Of a DNA stretch of 64,000 bases, positions 1-5,885 are shown one piece after another. This stretch comes from Bacillota bacterium. GTDB taxonomy: Bacteria; Bacillota; Clostridia; Acetivibrionales; DTU013. A program made the translations under genes and the position numbers. The stretch lies in assembly GCA_023412915.1 (NCBI GenBank), contig JAEZRE010000006.1, positions 1 through 64,000 on the forward strand, given 5' to 3'. How positions within the stretch are numbered: the stretch's first letter is position 1; each line of letters begins with the position of its first letter. The notes under the pieces were generated by a model, which worked only from the letters and a program-made list of their open reading frames with translations, did not search any database and was not told the DNA's origin.

Positions 1-1
1 C

Positions 2-286
2 ATCTCGAATCACTTCGGAGCTTTTGAAAAGTCTTTTTCACAGACCAATGAAGAAATAGTAAGAGAACTGGAGCTGTTCGACAATATCGCTGAAAGCTAT
101 GTAAATACACAGACTCAGCTTGAAAACATATCCTCCATTTCTGAAGAAAACGTGGCGTCGGTACAGGAAATAATGGCAACTGTTGAAAATACAAATGAGC
201 AGATGCTGCATATTGGCAAATCGATTGAAGAAATAGGAAATTTGAGTGGTAAATTGAAGGAAATGATTGTTTCCGGAAAAGCCTGA
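2..286 (+). CDS. Methyl-accepting chemotaxis protein, C-terminal part (cut by window edge)
   Basis: Only the last 94 codons are in the window; the frame is open from base 2 to the TGA at 284-286. The peptide is almost entirely amphipathic helix with the Glu/Asn/Gln heptads of the MCP cytoplasmic hairpin: 'SSISEENVASVQEIMAT' resembles the descending arm (family pattern 'eqs.a.eE..As.eEi.a') and is followed by a short positively charged end. This is where methylation helix 2 and the C-terminal linker of a receptor lie. No CheR-tethering tail like that of the two full receptors further along the window (…EFGKY) is present, so it is a different receptor subtype. Ligand domain and membrane part lie outside. 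A perfect hairpin terminator follows 10 bases after the stop, so the transcript ends here. Confidence 0.8.
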   Translation: MSNHFGAFEKSFSQTNEEIVRELELFDNIAESYVNTQTQLENISSISEENVASVQEIMATVENTNEQMLHIGKSIEEIGNLSGKLKEMIVSGKA

Positions 287-296
287 ACCAATTATG

Positions 297-329
297 AAAA
301 GGGTTCCATGTTTAACATGGAACCCTTTT
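297..329 (+). terminator. Rho-independent terminator, possibly bidirectional
   Basis: A perfect 10-bp stem GGGTTCCATG / CATGGAACCC (301-310 with 316-325) has a 5-base loop, AAAA on the left and TTTTAT on the right. It closes the chemoreceptor transcript and may also stop the convergent reductase gene from the other side, since the A-run gives a U-tract on the minus strand. Confidence 0.9.
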
Positions 330-371
330 ATACAGAAACATAGAAACGCAGGGACGGTTCTTTTGTTTCAC

Positions 372-1283
372 TCACATTTGTTCTATTGCGCGGATGAGCC
401 GGTACAATACATCGTTGACCGGGGTCTGCACGCCATACTTACGGCCGAGTTCGATAACCGTACCCGAGAATATCTCGACCTCGGTTTTCCTGCCGGCTTC
501 CACATCCTGACACATCGAGGTTTTACCATCGGGGGAAAGCTTTGCAATCACATTGAGATAATCCTGTATATCTTTCTCGGACAAATTTATTTCAGCCTCC
601 CGCGCAATCGAGATAACTTCGCGTGAAGCCGAAATCATAAGCTCACGCGCTTCACCTTCCCGTGTAAACGTTCCGTAAGGTGCCCGTAGCACCGCCGAAA
701 CCTGGTTGATGCCCACGTTCAGCATGAATTTCCACCAAAGCTCGCGCATTATGTCTTCGGGTACGCTGTAAGGCACGCAGGCTCTATCGAAGAATTCCTT
801 GACAGCAACCAGCTTCGCGGAATCGTGGTTATACCTGTCTCCCATTACGACCTTACCCATGTTCGTGAAATGGATGTCCGTGCCCTTTCTCACCGCATCT
901 GTGCCCACACAGAACGAGTACAGCATTTTATCCATGCCGAATTCGCTCCCGAGGATCTCCTCGCTAACTATCCCGTTGAGAAGAGAAAGTATGATCGTAT
1001 CCGGGCCTACAAAGCTCCGTATTTCTTCGATTGCTTGCCTTAGATGATGCTGTTTGACGGCAATTATTACAAGGTCCGATTTCTCTTCCGCCTCATCGGG
1101 AGTTACATAATTAAAGACGACCGCTTTCCCATTTATATAGACTCCATCCGATTCGTACCTTTCCCGCCTATCGTTGTCGACGATTATCCGAAGGCTATCC
1201 GGGCATTTTTCCAATATCCTGCCCGCGTATGCTCCGCCAATCGCGCCAAGCCCTATGAGATGAACCTTTTGAATTTCTTTCAT
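372..1283 (-). CDS. 2-dehydropantoate 2-reductase family protein (ApbA/PanE)
   Basis: Predicted NADPH-dependent reductase of the ketopantoate reductase family, 303 residues, the usual size. An N-terminal Rossmann fold is marked by GLGAIG (residues 11-16). The helical C-terminal domain carries the family signatures 'WWKFMLNVGINQVSA' (substrate-binding Asn/Lys region) and 'DVEAGRKTEVEIFSG'. The frame is open 32 codons further upstream, but the ATG at 1283 is preceded by GGAG at a normal distance and starts directly at the dinucleotide-binding strand, so this start was chosen. PanE makes pantoate for coenzyme A; however, genomes often carry several paralogues acting on other 2-keto acids and no panB/panC neighbours are present, so the substrate is uncertain. 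It is divergently oriented from the TetR-flavodoxin operon and could be part of that regulon, which is inference. Confidence 0.85.
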   Translation of the reverse strand: MKEIQKVHLIGLGAIGGAYAGRILEKCPDSLRIIVDNDRRERYESDGVYINGKAVVFNYVTPDEAEEKSDLVIIAVKQHHLRQAIEEIRSFVGPDTIILSLLNGIVSEEILGSEFGMDKMLYSFCVGTDAVRKGTDIHFTNMGKVVMGDRYNHDSAKLVAVKEFFDRACVPYSVPEDIMRELWWKFMLNVGINQVSAVLRAPYGTFTREGEARELMISASREVISIAREAEINLSEKDIQDYLNVIAKLSPDGKTSMCQDVEAGRKTEVEIFSGTVIELGRKYGVQTPVNDVLYRLIRAIEQM

Positions 1284-1397
1284 GATATATCTCCGTTTCA
1301 TTGTAAGCTTTGTAAAACTATTATGCCACCTTAAATGAATCGATTCAAGTTTTGCAGCCGGGGGACAGGAACAAGACAAATTAAATTGGTATCATCC

Positions 1398-1426
1398 TTG
1401 ACAAATACTGTAATTTGTTTTAAAAT
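1398..1426 (+). promoter_or_regulatory. Sigma-A promoter of the TetR-flavodoxin operon
   Basis: TTGACA (1398-1403), 17-base spacer, TAAAAT (1421-1426); about 60 bases before the TetR start. Perfect -35, one mismatch in the -10. Confidence 0.75.
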
Positions 1427-1427
1427 A

Positions 1428-1449
1428 ACAAGTGTTATATAACGGGTGT
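1428..1449 (+). promoter_or_regulatory. Palindromic candidate operator for the TetR regulator
   Basis: ACA-N3-GTTATATAAC-N3-TGT is a 22-base dyad with a perfect 10-base core (1434-1443) and outer ACA/TGT. It begins directly after the -10 box and covers the expected transcription start, the usual place for autorepression by a TetR protein. Binding by the adjacent regulator is inference from position and symmetry. Confidence 0.55.
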
Positions 1450-1485
1450 TGTACATACTCGAACTAATACGAAGAAGAGGTAGCT

Positions 1486-2094
1486 ATGCCGCCGAAAATT
1501 GTGTTTACAAAAGAACAGATCATTGAAACTGCTTTTCAGATTTTCAGGGAGGAAGGAATCGATGGCGTTACTGTAAGAAAGCTCGCCGCCAGGATGAACA
1601 GCTCGACTGCGCCTATATACACAAGCTTCAAAAATATTGACGAAATAAAAAAGCGGATGATGGAGCATGCGCTGGAACTGCTTACATCATATACAAGGAA
1701 GGAATATACGCCGGATCTGTTCCTCAACGCAGGCATCGGCATGCTGGAATTTGCCAGAGACTATAAATTACTGTACAGAAGGCTTTTTATCGAGAACAAC
1801 ACCTACAAATACCTGTTTGAAGAGTTTATCGAAAGAGTGCTGGTACAAATGAAGAAGGTAAGCGCACTGAGTATATTTTCAGAAGAGGATATGAGAACGA
1901 TACTTAACAAGATGGGCATATTTACGCATGGTCTTGCCTCCTTCCTGTGCGCGGGCATGCTGGAAGACGAAAGTACGGAGTACTTCATGAAGGAGCTGGG
2001 TGAATGCGGGTATTGCATAATTGGCGGATGGGCCGCTCATAGAGGACTAAACATAGAATTTGAACCGAAATTTCGGGAGGGCTGCGGAGAATGA
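1486..2094 (+). CDS. TetR/AcrR family transcriptional regulator
   Basis: 202-residue one-component repressor. The first about 60 residues form the TetR helix-turn-helix domain: 'ETAFQIFREEGIDGVTVRKLA' then a recognition helix around 'SSTAPIYTSFKNIDEIK'. The C-terminal part is all-helical and Cys/Met/Phe-rich, as expected for a ligand pocket, with no closer subfamily recognised. The start ATG has AGAGG upstream and follows the promoter-operator pair at 1398-1449. The stop overlaps the next gene by four bases (ATGA), so regulator and two flavodoxin-fold reductases are co-transcribed. The probable role is sensing a small, perhaps electrophilic or aromatic compound that the reductases act on; that is inference from operon structure. 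Confidence 0.88.
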   Translation: MPPKIVFTKEQIIETAFQIFREEGIDGVTVRKLAARMNSSTAPIYTSFKNIDEIKKRMMEHALELLTSYTRKEYTPDLFLNAGIGMLEFARDYKLLYRRLFIENNTYKYLFEEFIERVLVQMKKVSALSIFSEEDMRTILNKMGIFTHGLASFLCAGMLEDESTEYFMKELGECGYCIIGGWAAHRGLNIEFEPKFREGCGE

Positions 2095-2666
2095 AGAGGG
2101 TTACAATTTTAAATGGCATAACAGACGATAAATATCAGAATTTTGAGAAACAGCTGGCGGATTTCACTGGACAAAACAGTGAGAAGCTGCAAATAGACTG
2201 TTTCAAGCTGAGAGATATGAACATAAAGTACTGTACCGGCTGCTGGAGCTGCTGGCTGAAAACACCGGGGAGGTGTCCGGTTAAGGATGATATGCCTGCT
2301 ATTTTAAAGAGTGTCGTTCACTCGGAATTGGTCATATTTGTTTCGCCGGTCGTAATGGGATTTGTCAGCAAATATATAAAAAGGGTAAATGACAGGACTA
2401 TTCCGATTCTGAACCCTTATATCGGCATCTTTGAAAATGAATTTCACCATACGGGAAGGTATGAAAAATATCCTGCGCTCGGATTGATGCTGCTGACCGA
2501 GGGCCAAGAGGCTAAAGAGGCCGTAAATGGTCACGAAAGGCCGAACTTGGATATCATTACTGAAATATACGGGAGAATGGCCTTGAACATGAAATCAAAG
2601 CTCGCTTTCAGCATTGCCAACGACGGGGATATGGAGGTGCTTGCAAATGAAATGTACCGTATTTAA
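2091..2666 (+). CDS. Flavodoxin-fold NAD(P)H-dependent (FMN) reductase with Cys cluster
   Basis: 191-residue flavodoxin-fold protein of the NADPH-dependent FMN reductase / iron-sulfur flavoprotein type. The N-terminal strand 'MKRVTILNGITDDKY' leads to the phosphate-binding loop. Cysteines at residues 48, 51 and 54 (CTGCWSCW) plus Cys62 are the compact pattern seen in iron-sulfur flavoproteins and in many anaerobe flavodoxin-family reductases. It overlaps the upstream TetR gene by four bases and the next flavodoxin gene by 20 bases, indicating tight translational coupling. The substrate cannot be read from the sequence; a quinone, nitro compound or disulfide is possible. Whether the Cys cluster holds Fe-S or acts as redox thiols is open. 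Confidence 0.75.
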   Translation: MKRVTILNGITDDKYQNFEKQLADFTGQNSEKLQIDCFKLRDMNIKYCTGCWSCWLKTPGRCPVKDDMPAILKSVVHSELVIFVSPVVMGFVSKYIKRVNDRTIPILNPYIGIFENEFHHTGRYEKYPALGLMLLTEGQEAKEAVNGHERPNLDIITEIYGRMALNMKSKLAFSIANDGDMEVLANEMYRI

Positions 2667-3306
2667 CGGCTCACCGAGAGGAGAAAACAGCAACTCAGCA
2701 GTTATGATACGCTGGCTGCTGGAACCTGCCGTCAGTTTTCCGGAGGTCAGTACGGAAGTGGTACTTCTCAGGAAAACAGAACAGCATGAAGAGTATGCGG
2801 CTAAGATGGCCGAATCGGACATAACAATTATTGTCTTTCCTTTATATGCGGACAGCATGCCTGGCTTGGTAACGGCTTTTATTGAAAAGCTGCAGCTGTA
2901 TTTGGGTAAAATGAGAGGCAGGAAATTGGGCTTTGTGATCCATTCGGGTTTTTCGGAGGCACATCATTCGAGGTTTGTAGAAAAATACGCGGTATGGCTG
3001 GCGCAGGCTTTGGGCGCGGATTACATGGGGACCGCCATATATGCGGGGAGCGAAGCGACGCGGTTTATGCCTGATAAAATGCAAAAGAAGAAAAAAGCAT
3101 TGTTCAACAGGATAGGGGAAAGTGTGTTCAACGAGGGACACTTTGACGGCAAAGCGGTCGAAAAGCTGGTGCGGACCGAAAGCCTGTCCGGCTTTAAGCT
3201 TCTTATGTATAAGGTATTGGTTAAAACAGGCGTTACGAATATCTACTGGAACAGCGAATTGAAAAGGAACAAGGCGTTCGAAAACAGATTTGCAAGGCCA
3301 TACTAG
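2647..3306 (+). CDS. Flavodoxin-family (WrbA/NADPH-FMN-reductase-like) protein
   Basis: 219-residue second flavodoxin-fold protein of the operon. The start ATG at 2647 lies inside the previous gene and is fixed by GGAGGTG seven bases upstream and by the typical N-terminus 'MKCTVFNGSPRGENSNS', in which NGSPRG is the FMN phosphate-binding loop. A middle region 'IVFPLYADSMPG' matches the family's second flavin-contact loop (xxPxYxxxxPG). The last about 80 residues are a basic helical extension. It lacks the Cys cluster of its upstream partner, so the two are not recent duplicates and may form a hetero-complex or sequential electron carriers (inference). Confidence 0.78.
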   Translation: MKCTVFNGSPRGENSNSAVMIRWLLEPAVSFPEVSTEVVLLRKTEQHEEYAAKMAESDITIIVFPLYADSMPGLVTAFIEKLQLYLGKMRGRKLGFVIHSGFSEAHHSRFVEKYAVWLAQALGADYMGTAIYAGSEATRFMPDKMQKKKKALFNRIGESVFNEGHFDGKAVEKLVRTESLSGFKLLMYKVLVKTGVTNIYWNSELKRNKAFENRFARPY

Positions 3307-3332
3307 TCTGCCCGGCGGATGGTTCGGGAAAC

Positions 3333-3361
3333 TTGACAAACGCCATAATCCCCATTATAAT
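3333..3361 (+). promoter_or_regulatory. Consensus sigma-A promoter of tRNA-Leu
   Basis: TTGACA (3333-3338), 17-base spacer, TATAAT (3356-3361), both hexamers perfect, placed 15 bases before the mature tRNA 5' end, as expected for a strong stable-RNA promoter. Confidence 0.9.
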
Positions 3362-3376
3362 TTACTTTGCGAGTAT

Positions 3377-3459
<83 letters not shown>

Positions 3460-3494
3460 TTGAAAATAGACATGGAATGATCATGACAACAGTA

Positions 3495-3524
3495 ACAGGT
3501 TGGCGATATGCCGGCCTGTTTTTG
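3495..3524 (+). terminator. Rho-independent terminator of tRNA-Leu
   Basis: ACAGGTTGGC (3495-3504) pairs with GCCGGCCTGT (3510-3519) through ten positions including two G-U pairs, loop GATAT, followed by a T-rich run (TTTTGTTT). Confidence 0.8.
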
Positions 3525-3534
3525 TTTGTGTGTG

Positions 3535-4413
3535 TCATTCGGCGGTATGTTTTCGGTATGGCAAATATTCCAGGAAACGTTTGGCTGCCAGCGGAAGAGC
3601 ATCTTTGCTGCGCATGGCAAGACCAATATTACGGTAAGCTGGAATTTCCAGTTCCTTTGCAACGATATGATAAGGAATCCTCTGCAGGATCAACTCCGGC
3701 AGAATACTGATTCCCAGACCGCTTTCAACCATGGACATGATGGCGTAGTCGTCCCACGTGGTGAAATGTACCTGCGGGTGCAGATTATTTTTTGCAAAAA
3801 TAGCCGCTATTTCAGCATTGGACCCTTTTTCGAGGAGCATAAACGGATACTTTTCCAATTCATCCATAGGGAATTTGTCACATTCGGCAAGTGAATGGTT
3901 TTCCGGGAGAATAACCAGCAATCTGTCCCTTTCTTCAATGGATATCGATTCAAATCCCGGATTTGTCGGCAACCTCAAAAAGCCGTAGTCCACGCGGCCT
4001 TCCATTATCCAATTTTCGATCTCCCTGTAGTCGCCCAGCAGCATTTCAAAGTCGATTTTCGGGTAATCCTTACAGAACTGCTTTATCATATTGGGCAGCC
4101 AATGCGTTGCAACGCTCGAAAATGTGCCGATTCTGATCAGGCCGGACTGGCAGTCGTGCAGGTCGTCAACCTGTGCCTTCAAAAGATCGTGCTCATAACA
4201 GATATGCTGTATCTGTGGCAGCAGCTTTAAACCGTCCGAGGTTGGCGTCACACCGGATTTGCTTCTTTCCAAAAGGGAAATGCCCCATTCCGCTTCAAGG
4301 TCGCCTATCATCCTGCTTATGCCTGACTGCGTATAGTTCAGAACTTCCGCGGCCTTCGTGAAGCTGCCGAATTCCACAGCTTTGACAAAGGCCACATATT
4401 TTTGTATATGCAT
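3535..4413 (-). CDS. LysR family transcriptional regulator
   Basis: 292-residue LysR-type regulator. N-terminal winged helix-turn-helix, residues 1-60 ('FVKAVEFGSFTKAAEVLNYTQ' then 'SGISRMIGDLEAEWGISLLER'), followed by a two-lobe periplasmic-binding-like effector domain from about residue 90 ('IRIGTFSSVATHWLPN'). The ATG at 4413 is preferred because GGATGG sits at a normal distance; an ATG three codons upstream (4422) would overlap this ribosome binding site. It is divergent from an EamA-family exporter across a 110-base spacer, the classic arrangement for a LysR protein controlling its neighbour and itself. The effector is unknown. Confidence 0.9.
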   Translation of the reverse strand: MHIQKYVAFVKAVEFGSFTKAAEVLNYTQSGISRMIGDLEAEWGISLLERSKSGVTPTSDGLKLLPQIQHICYEHDLLKAQVDDLHDCQSGLIRIGTFSSVATHWLPNMIKQFCKDYPKIDFEMLLGDYREIENWIMEGRVDYGFLRLPTNPGFESISIEERDRLLVILPENHSLAECDKFPMDELEKYPFMLLEKGSNAEIAAIFAKNNLHPQVHFTTWDDYAIMSMVESGLGISILPELILQRIPYHIVAKELEIPAYRNIGLAMRSKDALPLAAKRFLEYLPYRKHTAE

Positions 4414-4445
4414 GTGAAGCATCCATCCTATTCCGTCATGCTAAC

Positions 4446-4483
4446 CATAATAAACATTCGCTATTGTTATGCTTGGTATTATG
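4446..4483. promoter_or_regulatory. Inverted repeat in the LysR-EamA divergent spacer
   Basis: CATAATA (4446-4452) and its exact reverse complement TATTATG (4477-4483) are separated by 24 bases between the two divergent starts. Inverted A/T-rich half sites in a LysR intergenic region are typical binding sites, but the arms are short and the region is A/T-rich, so this is a weak candidate. Confidence 0.3.
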
Positions 4484-4523
4484 ATATGTTATGTCTGTTC
4501 AAAATGCAATAGGAGATGACATA

Positions 4524-5408
4524 ATGGATATCGGAAAATCGTATTTAAAGTATTTCACAGCACTGTTGATATTCGGCATGAACGGAATTGTGGCAAGCTA
4601 TATAGATTTAAGCAGTTATGAGATTGTGTTTATCAGGACGCTGATCGGCAGCCTGTTTTTGATCGCTGTCCTATTATTTACGAAGACTAAAGTGCATTTG
4701 TTCGAGAATAAAAAGCATACGCTCTACTTGTTTATTTCAGGTATGGCAATGGGCATAAGCTGGATGTTCCTATATGAAGCATACCGGCGGACAGGTGTTG
4801 GCTTCGCCTCATTGGTATACTACTGTGGCCCCGTTTTTGTAATGATATTATCGCCTTTACTATTCCGTGAAAAGCTGACGTGGTCAAAAGCGGTGAGGTT
4901 TCTTGCAGTGATTGCCGGTATGCTTTGCTTGAATCTCCGGGCGCTGAGTGATGGAAAAACATCTTTGGGAATCATTTGCGGTATTCTATCCGCTATCATG
5001 TTTTCCGTTATGTTGATCTGCAATAAGAAAACCGGCATTGTCGCGGGACTTGAAAATACCACCTGGCAGCTCCTTGTCGCTTTTTTGACCGTCGCCGTTT
5101 TTGTGGGCGTCAAGCAGGGTTTTGTAATGCATATAAAACCCGGTAGTGTGCTCCCAATCCTGATACTGGGCATATTCAACACGGGCATCGGGTGTTATTT
5201 TTACTTTTCTTCTATCGGACATCTGCCGATTCAAACGGTTGCCGTTTGCGGATATCTGGAACCTTTATCGGCCGTGCTTTTTTCCATGCTGTTGCTCCAT
5301 GAAAGTTTGGCAATCGTCCAGGTTGCGGGCATCGTACTGATCTTTGCCGGAACGGCCTTCGGAGAGCTATTTCATTTCTATCGCAGCAGGGTGCCTGTTA
5401 GTTTATAA
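4524..5408 (+). CDS. EamA/DMT superfamily membrane transporter
   Basis: 294-residue inner-membrane protein with about ten hydrophobic segments arranged as two EamA repeats (about residues 5-140 and 150-285). The repeat ends show the family features: 'LVYYCGPVFVMILSPLLFREKLTW' type motif closing the first half and 'GYLEPLSAVLFSMLLLHE' closing the second. The start at 4524 follows AGGAGATG; the frame is open 11 codons further up but without a ribosome binding site. Members export amino acids, metabolites or drugs by proton antiport; the substrate is not predictable. The divergent LysR gene is its probable regulator. Confidence 0.88.
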   Translation: MDIGKSYLKYFTALLIFGMNGIVASYIDLSSYEIVFIRTLIGSLFLIAVLLFTKTKVHLFENKKHTLYLFISGMAMGISWMFLYEAYRRTGVGFASLVYYCGPVFVMILSPLLFREKLTWSKAVRFLAVIAGMLCLNLRALSDGKTSLGIICGILSAIMFSVMLICNKKTGIVAGLENTTWQLLVAFLTVAVFVGVKQGFVMHIKPGSVLPILILGIFNTGIGCYFYFSSIGHLPIQTVAVCGYLEPLSAVLFSMLLLHESLAIVQVAGIVLIFAGTAFGELFHFYRSRVPVSL

Positions 5409-5448
5409 AACAGCTTGATATAGGGATAGCATAATTTGCTGGTTACTA

Positions 5449-5477
5449 TTGACATTTTGGTCTAATAACATTAAACT
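5449..5477 (+). promoter_or_regulatory. Sigma-A promoter of the blaI-M56 operon
   Basis: TTGACA (5449-5454), 17-base spacer, TAAACT (5472-5477). The -10 overlaps the first of two palindromic operators, so repressor binding would block polymerase. Confidence 0.7.
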
Positions 5478-5503
5478 TGCATTGTGGTTTAATAGCATTA
5501 AAC
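5460..5503 (+). promoter_or_regulatory. Twin palindromic BlaI-type operators
   Basis: Two 17-base dyads: GTCTAATAACATTAAAC (5460-5476, one arm mismatch) and GTTTAATAGCATTAAAC (5487-5503, perfect 7-base arms around AGC). They are spaced 27 bases start to start, so not an integral number of B-DNA turns by a strict 10.5 rule (2.6 turns). The first covers the -10 box, the second the early transcribed region just before the ribosome binding site. BlaI/MecI repressors bind dyads of this size as dimers; the sequence differs from the staphylococcal TACA/TGTA type, so the specificity is inferred from position. Confidence 0.65.
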
Positions 5504-5519
5504 TTTGAGGTGCGAGTTT

Positions 5520-5885
5520 ATGGAAGATTACAAGCTTGGAGCAATGGAAACGAAGTTCGCGGAGCTCATATGGGACAGCGAGCCCATACCTTCGGGCGAC
5601 CTGGTGAAGCTATGCGAAAAGGAGCTGGCCTGGAAAAAATCCACTACATATACTATGCTGCGCCGTCTTTGCGAGCGCGGTATTTTTCAGAATAAAGGCG
5701 GCAATGTCTCCTCACTCATGAGCAAGCGGGAATTCAACGCGCTGCAGAGTGAGAAATTTGTTGAGGAAACCTTCGACGGATCGCTTCCGCAATTTATTGC
5801 GGCGTTTACACTGAGAAAAAAGTTATCCGAAAAGGAAATCAATGAACTACAGAGACTCATCGATGAAAAGCGGGGTGAGTCTTAA
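5520..5885 (+). CDS. BlaI/MecI/CopY family transcriptional repressor
   Basis: 121-residue winged-helix repressor of the BlaI/MecI/CopY family. It opens with 'LGAMETKFAELIWDSEPIPSGDLVKLCE', the family's first helices, then the recognition region 'KKSTTYTMLRRLCERGIF' and a dimerising C-terminal helix. The scissile Asn-Phe of staphylococcal BlaI is not evident; 'KREFNALQSEKF' lies in the equivalent area. ATG at 5520 follows GAGGTG at seven bases; a TTG five codons upstream lies on top of that site. The stop overlaps the next ATG (TAATG), coupling it to the M56 sensor protease that should inactivate it. Palindromic operators lie immediately upstream. Confidence 0.88.
   Translation: MEDYKLGAMETKFAELIWDSEPIPSGDLVKLCEKELAWKKSTTYTMLRRLCERGIFQNKGGNVSSLMSKREFNALQSEKFVEETFDGSLPQFIAAFTLRKKLSEKEINELQRLIDEKRGES

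Noticed and set aside
799..1334. Plus-strand frames opposite the ketopantoate-reductase gene
   Set aside because: No ribosome binding sites and no family resemblance; the minus strand has full PanE-type motifs.
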